DNA from: a virus
Length of the DNA: 64,000 bases
IMG/VR virus record: IMGVR_UViG_3300044981_000338
Coordinates: 1-64,000 of that record
Reading direction: 5' to 3' (one strand)
A program made the position numbers and the translations under genes. Each line of letters opens with the position of its first letter. Within the stretch, counting starts at the first letter, position 1. This document shows positions 47,857 to 56,405 of the stretch, in pieces. The notes beneath the pieces are model-generated. The model worked only from the letters and a program-made list of their open reading frames with translations, did no database searches and was not told the origin of the DNA.

Positions 47857-47884
47857 AAAAAGGCGGCACTAGGCCGCCTTTTTC
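47857..47884 (-). terminator. intrinsic terminator after major capsid gene
   Basis: AAAAAGGCGGC and its complement form a ten-base stem with a short loop (AAAAAGGCGG...CCGCCTTTTT), T-tract on both sides, so it works on either strand. On the minus strand it follows the capsid stop by 18 bases and precedes the HNH gene. Confidence 0.85.
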
Positions 47885-47901
47885 ACTACCTCCCTTGTGA
47901 C

Positions 47902-49026
47902 TCAGAACTGCGTCACGTTGGGAAATTTGAGACCGGCGTCGACTTTGTTATTCGGCGTGCCGAGCGAGTCCTCGGACACCGGCACGAAGTTCGTGAGCAG
48001 GCTGTCGGCGTTCGTGGTCGGGTTCGCGTCCGCCGAGTACAGCTCGAGCTTGCGCACCGAGGCGATGTTGATGACCGCCATCGCGATGTCCTCCCAGGCC
48101 TGGAAGGTGATGATGTTCGCGATCTTGTCGATGTAGAACTTCGTGTTGTTCAGGACGTAGAACTTCCCGAAGAACTCCGGCTTCGTGAAGACGTACACGT
48201 TGCCGGGACGCAGGATGTCCGTCTTGACGGTACGGATGTACGCACGCCCGAAGAGGGTGTTGTACTTGTACCCGTCGACCGCCGTCTCCGACTGGAGACG
48301 GTCGCCGAAGTCCTCGAGCGTCCACTGGAGGATGTCGTCCCAGTCGACCTCCGTCATCAGCAGGCGTTCGCTGCGCAGGCGGTTGCCGTCGAGCAACTTG
48401 AAGAGGTTGATGACGTCGGGCCGCTGGACGGGGCGGACCGTCGCATCGTTGGTGCTGGCCGCACGCGCGAGCTCGCCCTTGCGGATCGAGAACTCGACGA
48501 CGCCGGGTCCTTGGATCTGCGAGGCGTTGAGCGGGGTCACGATGCCGCCATTCGCCTGCAGCTGCAGGGCCTGAACCGAGGCCTCGATGTTCACCGTGAA
48601 CTCGCGGTCCTCGACCTCCTGGATGTCCTTCACCGAGTTCTCCTCGATGATCTTGGTGATGGGCATCTCGTAGGCGAGAAGCTCCTGCTCCGTCTTCTGG
48701 AAGATCTCCGAGCTGACGGTGTAGAAGCCGACCTCTGCCTTCGAGCCGCGGATGAACCGCGCCGTCGGGCTGCCTCGGAAGGTCATGGTGAGCGCGCGGG
48801 ACTGCGGCTCGACGTCCACGATCTTCACGAGTGTGTCGTGGTTGACCGACCGCTGGCAGTCACTGCGCGTGACTTGCTCCGGCGGGATCACCTTTCGGGC
48901 GTAGGAGACCTCGCGCAGTCGGTCGCGGATGTACGAGCCACCGTACTCCGCCATCTTCTCTTTGCCCTCGGACGAACCGAGCTTCTGCGTGAAAAGCTCG
49001 TTGAGTACCCTTGCCGGAACGCTCAT
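47902..49026 (-). CDS. major capsid protein
   Basis: 374 residues from the ATG at 49026 (AGGAG seven bases upstream). It is a well-balanced alpha/beta protein with no low complexity. EDREFTVNIEASVQALQLQA and VNLFKLLDGNRLRSERLLMT-type strands and helices fit the HK97 fold, with YNTLFGRAYIRTVKTDILRP near the typical A-domain. Context is decisive: decoration-like gene, scaffold-like genes and maturation protease lie upstream, and a terminator downstream. No cleavable N-terminal delta domain is obvious, so scaffolding is probably separate. GroES (16308-16637) may assist its folding. Confidence 0.75.
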   Translation of the reverse strand: MSVPARVLNELFTQKLGSSEGKEKMAEYGGSYIRDRLREVSYARKVIPPEQVTRSDCQRSVNHDTLVKIVDVEPQSRALTMTFRGSPTARFIRGSKAEVGFYTVSSEIFQKTEQELLAYEMPITKIIEENSVKDIQEVEDREFTVNIEASVQALQLQANGGIVTPLNASQIQGPGVVEFSIRKGELARAASTNDATVRPVQRPDVINLFKLLDGNRLRSERLLMTEVDWDDILQWTLEDFGDRLQSETAVDGYKYNTLFGRAYIRTVKTDILRPGNVYVFTKPEFFGKFYVLNNTKFYIDKIANIITFQAWEDIAMAVINIASVRKLELYSADANPTTNADSLLTNFVPVSEDSLGTPNNKVDAGLKFPNVTQF

Positions 49027-49057
49027 GGTCTTCTCCTCTCTTTTCCTGTCGTTCCGG

Positions 49058-49606
49058 TTACGAGCGCCAGCCCGAGATGAACCGGAGCTGCCCACCGTTG
49101 TTGGTGGACAAGCGAGTGACGTAGCCGACGACCGGGTCGGTGTCGGAACCCGAGAGGGCGCCGTGACCGACCAGGCCCGTGAAGTTGCGACCGCCGAACG
49201 TGATGGTGGCGATCTTCAGCGGCTGCATGACGGCCGTGATGGCCGCGCCACCATGGACGACTGCCGACGCGTCGAAGATGCGGGTGTCGAACTCGTAGTC
49301 GCCGCGCCACAGGATGGGCATCTTGGGAGAGGAGAGGGCCTGCACGTCGTAGCGACCACGCTCGGCGAAGAGCGGGAAGCTGCGGGGCGGGAAGGCGGCG
49401 CCCGCGGGCTGGTAGGCGCCGACGGACGTGATGTCCGATGCCCGGACGATCTGGTAGGAGGAGTTGAGCGTCATCCACTCGCCATCGACCAGTGCGACGG
49501 CGTTGAGTGGATTCGCCAGCGTGGGGTCAGAGAGGGGAAAGTCCCTGCGCTGAACCAGGAGGATGTCCGAGACGGGCGTGAAGTTGATCTTCTGCAGAGT
49601 CGACAT
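49058..49606 (-). CDS. putative capsid decoration protein
   Basis: 182 residues, beta-rich (VALVDGEWMTLNSSYQIVRA, RGDYEFDTRIFDASAVVHGG, ITAVMQPLKIATITFGGRNF). It precedes the major capsid gene with a 31-base gap, the common place of a decoration or head-stabilising protein. No recognised family. Confidence 0.55.
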   Translation of the reverse strand: MSTLQKINFTPVSDILLVQRRDFPLSDPTLANPLNAVALVDGEWMTLNSSYQIVRASDITSVGAYQPAGAAFPPRSFPLFAERGRYDVQALSSPKMPILWRGDYEFDTRIFDASAVVHGGAAITAVMQPLKIATITFGGRNFTGLVGHGALSGSDTDPVVGYVTRLSTNNGGQLRFISGWRS

Positions 49607-49647
49607 GGCCTAGTTTCTCCTATCCGTTGGTCGTTGGTCGGAGCGGT

Positions 49648-50019
49648 TCAGCCCACGCCCCCGACGATGAACCGCTCGAGATCCGACGATGTGGCGGGAG
49701 ACGAACCCGACTCGGCGTCGTTCGTGAGTGATGCGAGCTTCTGCCCCATGTCGGGGCCTACGAGGTCAACGGCCTGTTCGACGGCGTCGAGCTTGCCCGC
49801 CTCGGCCGCCTTCTCCAGACGGGTGGCCAGGTCGTCGACGCTCGTGTCGAGCTCGAGGCCCTTGCGGTGCATCTCGCTCGCGAGCTTCTCGACCCGGTCA
49901 CGTCGGTCTTTCGAAGCGAGCTTCTCTTCGAGCTCGCCGATGTACGCGCCCTGCGCTCGGAGCGCAGCGGAGGCATCGGTCAGAACCTCCGCAATCTGAG
50001 CGTGGCTGATCTTATCCAT
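49648..50019 (-). CDS. small helical head-cluster protein
   Basis: 123 residues from the ATG at 50019 (AAGGAG). All helical and charged (ALRAQGAYIGELEEKLASKD, VDDLATRLEKAAEAGKLDAV), like a scaffold fragment or scaffold co-factor. Carries EKLAS and EKAAE motifs. Function unknown. Confidence 0.55.
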   Translation of the reverse strand: MDKISHAQIAEVLTDASAALRAQGAYIGELEEKLASKDRRDRVEKLASEMHRKGLELDTSVDDLATRLEKAAEAGKLDAVEQAVDLVGPDMGQKLASLTNDAESGSSPATSSDLERFIVGGVG

Positions 50020-50029
50020 GTGCTCTCCT

Positions 50030-51442
50030 TCACACTCTACCAGGCGCTGCCGCACGGGTGGAAGTACCCGGAGCCTGCTTCTCGTCGATGGATGCTGCGA
50101 GCTTGGTGAGAAGAACGCGCGCGGCGGCGGTCTTCACACTGGCCGCGGCGGGAGTGACGATGACCTTCTCCTCGGGAGCGGAGGCGATCTTCGGTCCGGC
50201 CTTGCCTGTGTTCTCGAAGGCGACCTGCAAGACGTTGTCGTGTTCGGCACTGAGCGCAGGCTCCTGGAAGTACTGACGCAGGTCGTTCTTCCGGTTCGCG
50301 TAGGCCGTGCCCTTGGTGTAGTCGCGCGCGGCCTCGGACGATGCAACGAGTCCAGTCGGTCCCTGCGGTGCACCGCCGGCGGGAGCGCCTCCCGACTCGC
50401 CCGCTGCGGACGTGTCCGGGGGAACCGCGGCGCCCGCGGAGATCTGCGCCGGGTTGATGGCGTCCTCTGCCTGCTTGACCCGCGTGAGCATGTGGTCGAC
50501 GAGCGATACGGGCGCGGCGCCCGCCTCCTTGCCCTTGTTCTCGGGCTCACTCTTGTGCGCGGCCTCAGCGGTCTCGAGGCCCTTCTTGGCCTCCTCGAGT
50601 CCCTGGGTCTCCTTCTTCTCGTGCTCGTCGGACGCGATCTTGGCGCGGATGAGCGAGACGACGTTCGCGTGCTTCTTGCCGTAGTTGGTCTCGATCATCT
50701 TGCCAGCGACGGGGTGCGCCTGGTTGTTCTCCATCTGCGTGCCGCCGTGCTCGGACTTCATGGCCTTCTGCTCACCAGGGTGCATCGGCACGGTGTGCAC
50801 ACCCTGACCCTTGTGATCGGGCAGAGGCTTGGATGCCGTCGCCTGCGACACGCCAGAAGGGCTCGTCTGCAGGTGCTCGGTCAAGTTGTGGGGGCCGGCG
50901 AGGCTCGCGCCCTCCTTCAACAGGACCTCGGCGCAGAAGTCGAGCGCACTGGCGAGCTTCTCGACATCGAAGCCACCGAGCTTCACGCCCGACGACGAGG
51001 CCGTCTTCTTTTTGCAAGCCCCATCGTGCTTGTCCATGCCGCACGAAGCGCACTTCTCCTCGGCGGTCTTCTCCTGTTGAATGCGGGCCTCCTCCGAGAC
51101 GCGCACGCGGTCACCCGAGGCGACCATCGCCTGCTTCACCAGGTCTTGCAGCATCGGACGAGCAGCCATCGATCCAGCCATGTTCTCTTCTCCTGCGGAC
51201 GCCCGCTTCGGCAACATCTCAGCGCCCCGAGGGGCCATGGACTTCTGTTCGGAGGCGCCCGCGTCCATCTGTGGAGGAGCGCCCGTGTTCACCCGGGAGT
51301 AGTTCTGCCGCGGCGAGACCCCCGCCGGCCCCCGCTTCCCGGGAGCGAAGGTCGGGTCGATGCTGGGGGTCGGAACCGGGGAGGCTGCGGTCGCACCTGT
51401 GGAAGACGCCAGCGTGTCCGCGGCGCTCTTCAGATGGGACAT
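50030..51442 (-). CDS. scaffold-like head protein with KTA motifs and zinc knuckle
   Basis: 470 residues, Ala/Lys/Glu-rich and largely disordered. CASCGMDKHDGACKKK (about 130-145) may bind zinc. It carries motifs QEKTAEEK, CKKKTASSSG, DVEKLASALD, VKTAAARVL and LLTKLAASI. Position between protease and major capsid fits a scaffold or internal capsid protein that is processed by the protease. Confidence 0.5.
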   Translation of the reverse strand: MSHLKSAADTLASSTGATAASPVPTPSIDPTFAPGKRGPAGVSPRQNYSRVNTGAPPQMDAGASEQKSMAPRGAEMLPKRASAGEENMAGSMAARPMLQDLVKQAMVASGDRVRVSEEARIQQEKTAEEKCASCGMDKHDGACKKKTASSSGVKLGGFDVEKLASALDFCAEVLLKEGASLAGPHNLTEHLQTSPSGVSQATASKPLPDHKGQGVHTVPMHPGEQKAMKSEHGGTQMENNQAHPVAGKMIETNYGKKHANVVSLIRAKIASDEHEKKETQGLEEAKKGLETAEAAHKSEPENKGKEAGAAPVSLVDHMLTRVKQAEDAINPAQISAGAAVPPDTSAAGESGGAPAGGAPQGPTGLVASSEAARDYTKGTAYANRKNDLRQYFQEPALSAEHDNVLQVAFENTGKAGPKIASAPEEKVIVTPAAASVKTAAARVLLTKLAASIDEKQAPGTSTRAAAPGRV

Positions 51443-51478
51443 GACCGAAACCTCCCACGATTCTTCACCGTTCCTTGG

Positions 51479-52228
51479 TTACTTCCACTCGACGGGGTAG
51501 CCCGCCGCTTCGAGCAGCTCGAGTGCTCGCAGACCGACAGCTGCGTCGACGTTGGGCGCCGAGGCGACCTTGCTCTTGCTGTCGGGAGCGAGGCCGAGGG
51601 TGACGACGGCAGCGACCTCGCGGCCGGCGAGGTCCGCATCGAAGCCGCCGTCGGCCGCGAGCTTCTTCGCCTGCTCGATGGCCATCTGATCGAGGGCCGA
51701 AGCCGCGGCCTCCTTCTTCTCCTCTTTCTTCTCTTCCTTCTTCTCCTCGGGCTTGCCCTCTTCCTTGCCCTTCATGTGGGCCTTGAAGGCCTCGGGGATC
51801 TCGGCCACCTTCGGCGTGCCGGCGGCGGCTGCCGCAGCAGCTCCCGGAGTGGCCGCGTCGGCCGCGATCTTGCGCAGCTCCTGGACGTAGGCGTGGGCCA
51901 TGGTGCGCCCGAGGAAGTCTGCCTCCGCGACCTTCTCGGCAGCGGCCTTCTTCTCCTCGTGCTCCTTCTCGGCCTTCTCGCGCTTCTCCTTCTCCTCGTC
52001 CTTCTTCTCTTCGTGCTTGGGAGGAGGGAACTCGGCCGACTTCTGGACCCAGTTGTCGTAGAGCGCCTGGACCTGCTCGTCGGGCATCGACTTGAGGTCG
52101 ATCTTCTGCGCGCTCGCGAGCTTGAAGAAGAGCTCCACAGAGGCCTGCTTCTCGAGGTCCTCGGCGGGGGCCGACGCGGTCTTGTTGGTGCCGTAGTGCT
52201 CGGCGAGGAATGCGTCCATGGTGGTCAT
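51479..52228 (-). CDS. Lys/Glu-rich scaffold-like protein
   Basis: 249 residues dominated by charged helix (EEKKDEEKEKREKAEKEHEE and a second block near 155-175). It opens MTTMDAFLAEHYGTNKTAS and contains EKQASVELFFKLASAQ and SKVASAPNVDAA. Scaffold proteins are typically charged helical coils, and the position is right. A processed internal protein is the alternative. Confidence 0.55.
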   Translation of the reverse strand: MTTMDAFLAEHYGTNKTASAPAEDLEKQASVELFFKLASAQKIDLKSMPDEQVQALYDNWVQKSAEFPPPKHEEKKDEEKEKREKAEKEHEEKKAAAEKVAEADFLGRTMAHAYVQELRKIAADAATPGAAAAAAAGTPKVAEIPEAFKAHMKGKEEGKPEEKKEEKKEEKKEAAASALDQMAIEQAKKLAADGGFDADLAGREVAAVVTLGLAPDSKSKVASAPNVDAAVGLRALELLEAAGYPVEWK

Positions 52229-52231
52229 GAT

Positions 52232-53992
52232 TCAGTATCCTCCAGCAATCTTGCTGCGCATGGCCTGCGTGTTCCTCGAGGGGAATCCCCTCTCCACGAC
52301 GGCGTGTTGTGTCTCTTCTCCCACTTCATCCCAGAAGGCGAGCTTCAAGTAGCCCGCCGACAGAGGGGTGAAGAGGCTGTCCACCTCTGCGGCTGCGAGC
52401 TTGTGCAAACGCTCATCGGACGGCAGCGCCGTCGAAGCGATGAGTGACTGAGCGTGAGCAACAAGTTCCATGATGCCGGTTCGGTACGCGTTGTACGCAG
52501 ACCCTATCTTACGCAAGAGTGGAGAATAAAGGGAAGAAGCGGACGAGCGCTTTTCTTTGAGGGGCTCGGAGGCAACCAGTACCCTCTTCTCGACAGCCGG
52601 TCCTAGTGCTGACCGAGACGACAACAAAGACATCAGGAGTCGCGCCAGAACGGGAGAGAAGAACTCTTCTCCCATGGGTACGGGCAGAGCCTCATCGCTC
52701 TTTGGAAAGACGGTGCCTTCACGTTCCAGCTTGTCGGCGAGAGGACGCTGTCCCATCTGAATGAGGATGATGCGCTGAAATTCCCGAGGCCTCAGCACCA
52801 TCCCGAGCCCTGATGGCGTGGAGAGGGCGCTCTCCAAAGAAGAAGCGCCTAGCGCATCGAGCACTTCCTTGGGCAGGTCCTTCTCATTCTTCGTGAGCAC
52901 AGGCACCGCCTTGCCTACGAACTGGCTCGGCATGACGTCCTTCACGATCTCGGCGTCCTTGTCCTTCGCCTGCTTGCCTAGGAAGGCCATCTTGAGTGCG
53001 TCGGTCGGTGCACTGGCTGTCTTGCCAACAACACCCTCCGGAGCGAACTCCGGCAGAAGAAGCTCGTCTCCATCGGAATAGCCGAGCTTCTCCGCGAGCT
53101 CGGCGCCGCTCAAAAACCAGTAGCTCTGTCCTGCTCCTGCAATCTTCATCATCGTCTTGGCTGTCTTGTCAGCGCCGATGAAGACGAAGCTGATGTCGAA
53201 GAAGCTCGGGTAGTCGTTGTAGACGAAGATCTTCCTGCCGTCGGGCAGGATGCGATTCATTGCGCGCTTGGCGTGGGCGCAGTAGTCGTTGCGCGTGATG
53301 GACACGCCACGGATGCCCTTGCCGTTCTTCTGGATGAGGGCCTTGTGGTAGCGCAGCACGGCGTCACCAGGTGCCTTGTCTCGTCCAGGAGAGAACATGG
53401 ACTGCGCTTTTCGATACGTGTCCCAGTCCAAGCAGATGCTGCACGTGTCGAAGGGCACCTTGCAGCCCATCGATACATCCGGGTACTCACCTGCCTGGAG
53501 CTTGTCCCAGACGCCAGTGCCTCCAAACTTCTGGCAGCGCTCGGAGTCGACGCGCGCTACGAGTTCGACGCGCTTCATTCGCGGGTTCCACGCGGCGAGC
53601 TCCACCTCACCAAAGGCGCGAGAGGCGTCCTTGTTCCGATGGTGCGCGTACGGGTGAGCGGAGTAGAACGTCGGGAACCCGTACGGCCAAGTCTTCGCTC
53701 GGATCTTGTCGATGAGCGGATTGCCGGTCCACTCGTCGGGACGGTGAATGAGCGCGGTCTCCGGGAAGTAGTCGCCGTTGATGTTCGAGCCCCAGTACTC
53801 GCCCGCGCCCATGGCGTTGAGCAGCACGTACTGCGCATCCTTCTGCGGCTTGAGCGTATCGATGTACCGGACCACTTCCGGTAGCAAGTAAGGCGCGGCC
53901 GTCTTCTCGAAGACGGGGGCAGAAGGACCGAACAGCGGGATGGCGTTGTGCCCGTCTTCGTCCTCGCCCTGGAAGAAGGCAACCTTGAGCAT
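52232..53992 (-). CDS. capsid maturation protease (prohead protease) candidate
   Basis: 586 residues. TFYSAHPYAHHRN (residues 108-120) supplies a candidate catalytic His, and AGEYPDVSMGCKV (167-179) a 'v-S-x-G' Ser at 174, followed by beta strands. The block GEVELAAWNPRMKRVELVAR between them matches the S78/U9-type protease layout 'H-x(n)-G-V...v-x-S-x-G'. CSICLDW follows as a possible zinc site. The C-terminal half is helical with KTASAPTDALKMAFLG. Maturation proteases cleave scaffold and internal proteins before DNA packaging. Position directly before scaffold-like genes supports the call; an internal head protein fusion is likely given its length. Confidence 0.65.
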   Translation of the reverse strand: MLKVAFFQGEDEDGHNAIPLFGPSAPVFEKTAAPYLLPEVVRYIDTLKPQKDAQYVLLNAMGAGEYWGSNINGDYFPETALIHRPDEWTGNPLIDKIRAKTWPYGFPTFYSAHPYAHHRNKDASRAFGEVELAAWNPRMKRVELVARVDSERCQKFGGTGVWDKLQAGEYPDVSMGCKVPFDTCSICLDWDTYRKAQSMFSPGRDKAPGDAVLRYHKALIQKNGKGIRGVSITRNDYCAHAKRAMNRILPDGRKIFVYNDYPSFFDISFVFIGADKTAKTMMKIAGAGQSYWFLSGAELAEKLGYSDGDELLLPEFAPEGVVGKTASAPTDALKMAFLGKQAKDKDAEIVKDVMPSQFVGKAVPVLTKNEKDLPKEVLDALGASSLESALSTPSGLGMVLRPREFQRIILIQMGQRPLADKLEREGTVFPKSDEALPVPMGEEFFSPVLARLLMSLLSSRSALGPAVEKRVLVASEPLKEKRSSASSLYSPLLRKIGSAYNAYRTGIMELVAHAQSLIASTALPSDERLHKLAAAEVDSLFTPLSAGYLKLAFWDEVGEETQHAVVERGFPSRNTQAMRSKIAGGY

Positions 53993-54001
53993 GAACGCGC
54001 G

Positions 54002-54484
54002 TTACTTCTTCTTGCCGCCAAGCGCGGCGCGCGTGACCATGTCCCCCATCGGAGAGCGCATCTTGTCGCGAAAGTTCAACGTCTCGACGACCTTGCCACC
54101 CGCATGCACGGGGTCTTCCATCATCTGACGTACGTAGCTACCGGCCACCGTGGGGTCCTTCGAGAACTGCGGGTTGAATGTGCGCAGCGTCGAGAACATC
54201 CGGTTGACCAGCCGAGGGTCCTCCTCGTGCTTGGCTGCAACATCCGGGTTGACCTCGAGCATCGCACGGAAGTCGCGGCTCTTGGTGGCGGCGTCGTAGA
54301 TCGCCCCGGCAGCAGCAACTCCGCCCCCAACGGCAAGCGCGCCGGCGGCGCCCATGGCACCACGGCCGAGCGCGGCGCCCATGCGCCCCGGGTTGCTGAG
54401 GCCGGAGCCTGCCATGAGCCCTTGCCCGAACGACGCGGCCGTCTTCGTCTTCAGGTACTCCGTGACGGGATTCTCACTGCCCAC
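54002..54484 (-). CDS. Gly/Ala-rich internal virion protein
   Basis: 160 residues starting at the GTG at 54484 (GAGG six bases upstream), overlapping the previous gene by 11 bases. YLKTKTAASFGQGLMAG near the start carries the KTA motif. A Gly/Ala hydrophobic stretch (MGAAGALAVGGGVAAAGAIY) is followed by a charged helical domain. Similar in design to neighbours; probably internal. Confidence 0.5.
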   Translation of the reverse strand: MGSENPVTEYLKTKTAASFGQGLMAGSGLSNPGRMGAALGRGAMGAAGALAVGGGVAAAGAIYDAATKSRDFRAMLEVNPDVAAKHEEDPRLVNRMFSTLRTFNPQFSKDPTVAGSYVRQMMEDPVHAGGKVVETLNFRDKMRSPMGDMVTRAALGGKKK

Positions 54485-55673
54485 TTTGGACCTCGTACTT
54501 GTGCCGGAGGTGCGCCGTCGTCCCCGGGATGTTGCGCGCGACGAGGTCGACCGCGCCTCGCGCGCCACGCGCCGGAAGGCTCGGGCTGTTCTGCATGTGG
54601 GTGTAAGCCTCCATGCCACCGATGCCGATGGCAGCTTCCGGCAAACGTGAAACCACCTTCTCGGCCACCGCACCCGCTGTAGGGCCGACTGTCTTCTCAA
54701 CGAAAGGGCGGATGGCCTTGCCTGCCCCCGTGCTCACTCGAGAGGCTGTGTTGTACATGTCGGCGAGAGACGCCTGCTTGAGGTAGTGATCGAGATGCGC
54801 GGCGTGCTGGCGGAGCTCGCGCTGCGCTCCGCGCGTCTCGGCGAGCTTGGAGAGCACCGTGCAGAACTCCTCGAACTCGACGATGAGCGGGTGCTCGGTG
54901 TTCACCACCCTGGCGCTGGCGGTCTTGTCGACCGACGCGACCGCGGCTTCGAGCGTGTGAAAGACCCCGTCACGCAGCAGCCGCGGCGTGATCAAGGAGA
55001 AGGCCACCTTGATGTGATCCGCGCTCGGAGCCACCGTCGACCAGGCCTGCATCACATCACCCAGGCTGACGTCAGAGAGCGCCGCCTGCTTGACCTGGTG
55101 GTACACCCGGTCCCCGAGGTCGGCGTACATGACCTCTAGGCCATCGAGCTGCGTCTGCAGATGGTCCTCGGCGCCGGCGAGCTTGTCCTTCAGCTCGATG
55201 ACTTCCGAGTGCGGATTGGCGTAAGGCAGCTCCGTCTTCAGGTCCGCACCGAAGATGGCACCGAGCTCACGCTCCGCGACGTCCGACTCGATGCTGGCCG
55301 TCTTCGGCGGTGCGTCGTAGTCTCCGGTGCCGCGATCGAAGACCGAGCCCCCACCCCCATCGTTCAGGTCCTGCAGGATGACCGCCGGGTCGGCGGGTCC
55401 GCCCGGGAAGTCGACCACATGGTGCGTGGCGCCTTCCTTCTTGAAGGCCTCGAGGTAAGCCGCCGTGTTGGCAAACTCCGCTACCCTCTTCACCTGCTCG
55501 GGAGAGAGCTGCGCCTGCTTGACCGTGGTGACGACAGCGTCGGTCAGGGTCTTGTGCTCCCCCGCAGTCCAGTCGGCAGCCGCCTTCTTACCCAAAACCT
55601 CGAGGTACTCGCCCGAGTGGGAGTGTGCGTTCATTTGCTGCATCAGGCCGTGCCGGGGAAGGTCACTCATCAC
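54474..55673 (-). CDS. helical internal head protein with KTA motifs
   Basis: 399 residues, helical and Ala-rich. It contains GKKAAADWT, PPKTASIESDV, VKQAALSDV, VDKTASARVV and LKQASLADM. A central coiled-coil-like stretch is followed by a Gly/Pro C-terminus. It lies between terminase and protease, where a portal might be expected, but lacks portal features. Two adjacent start codons (MM) are possible. Confidence 0.5.
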   Translation of the reverse strand: MMSDLPRHGLMQQMNAHSHSGEYLEVLGKKAAADWTAGEHKTLTDAVVTTVKQAQLSPEQVKRVAEFANTAAYLEAFKKEGATHHVVDFPGGPADPAVILQDLNDGGGGSVFDRGTGDYDAPPKTASIESDVAERELGAIFGADLKTELPYANPHSEVIELKDKLAGAEDHLQTQLDGLEVMYADLGDRVYHQVKQAALSDVSLGDVMQAWSTVAPSADHIKVAFSLITPRLLRDGVFHTLEAAVASVDKTASARVVNTEHPLIVEFEEFCTVLSKLAETRGAQRELRQHAAHLDHYLKQASLADMYNTASRVSTGAGKAIRPFVEKTVGPTAGAVAEKVVSRLPEAAIGIGGMEAYTHMQNSPSLPARGARGAVDLVARNIPGTTAHLRHKYEVQSGQ

Positions 55674-55678
55674 TCACC

Positions 55679-55696
55679 AGTCCCTTCACAAGGACT
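55679..55696. promoter_or_regulatory. imperfect inverted repeat between divergent genes
   Basis: AGTCC-C-TT and AA-GGACT form a seven-base-pair stem with one bulge and a CAC loop (bases about 55679-55696). It sits in the 45-base gap between the head gene start (55673) and the HTH gene start (55719), which makes it a candidate operator. It may be chance. Confidence 0.3.
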
Positions 55697-55718
55697 AGAA
55701 TAGACCAGGGCTAAAAAC

Positions 55719-56405
55719 ATGGGAAGACAACCGCCCAGTGACTACGTCGACAAGGTCGAAGCAGCGAAGACGTTGGGCGTGTCCGTACGCACGCTCGACA
55801 ACATGATCCACAAGAACATGATCGTGCCGCACTCCTTTGCCGGCAGCAGGAAGGTCGTGTTTCTACGCTCCGATGTCTCTGCCTTGATGCAGGCCACAGG
55901 TGATGGAGGACTCGACCTGGCCCAAGTGAAAGCGCTGGCCTTGGCTGCGCTGTCGACCTCCCGTCGCAACGAGCAGCGTATGGTGGAGCTCTATGCGCAC
56001 CTGGGCATGGAACTTCTACCCCTCGCGCGTGATACGCATTCGGTGCGTTCGCTCTACGAAGAGGTGAAGCTCGGTGTAGAACCCTCGAGCGTCCACGACG
56101 CCGACTGGCTGCAGTTCTGGACCAACACCTTCTTCTCGATGGACGAGGTCTACCTTGAGCTCGTCACGCATCTGACTGGGGACGTAGAGCCGTGGTTGGT
56201 GTTCCACGACTTAGCGAACGCCATCTTGCGAGAGCTGGATTCTTACGGACTGACACGCCCTGTGCGCATCTTCCGCGCCAGCCGAAACCACCTACGCCAT
56301 GTGAGTTACATGCACTGCCGCAGAGTGAAGGGGGTAGAAACCGCCGGCATCGTATTCGACGGCCGCGCGCGTGCGGTCGATGAGTTGAACGCCCTCATTG
56401 GTTAG
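55719..56405 (+). CDS. HTH DNA-binding protein in the late cluster
   Basis: 228 residues. Residues 10-55 form a MerR/excisionase-type helix-turn-helix: DKVEAAKTLGVSVRTLDNMI, then HKNMIVPHSFAGSRKVVFLR. This fold recognises DNA by a winged HTH. The C-terminal 150 residues form a helical domain not recognised. Plus-strand, converging on terminase with a four-base stop overlap, and divergent from a head gene. No ribosome binding site is evident. May regulate late genes or terminase (inference). Confidence 0.65.
   Translation: MGRQPPSDYVDKVEAAKTLGVSVRTLDNMIHKNMIVPHSFAGSRKVVFLRSDVSALMQATGDGGLDLAQVKALALAALSTSRRNEQRMVELYAHLGMELLPLARDTHSVRSLYEEVKLGVEPSSVHDADWLQFWTNTFFSMDEVYLELVTHLTGDVEPWLVFHDLANAILRELDSYGLTRPVRIFRASRNHLRHVSYMHCRRVKGVETAGIVFDGRARAVDELNALIG

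Noticed and set aside
50018-52447. 809-codon plus-strand open frame
   Set aside because: Shadow of two scaffold-like genes; composition is Leu/Gly/Arg/Val-biased and repetitive, as expected from reverse reading of Lys/Glu codons.
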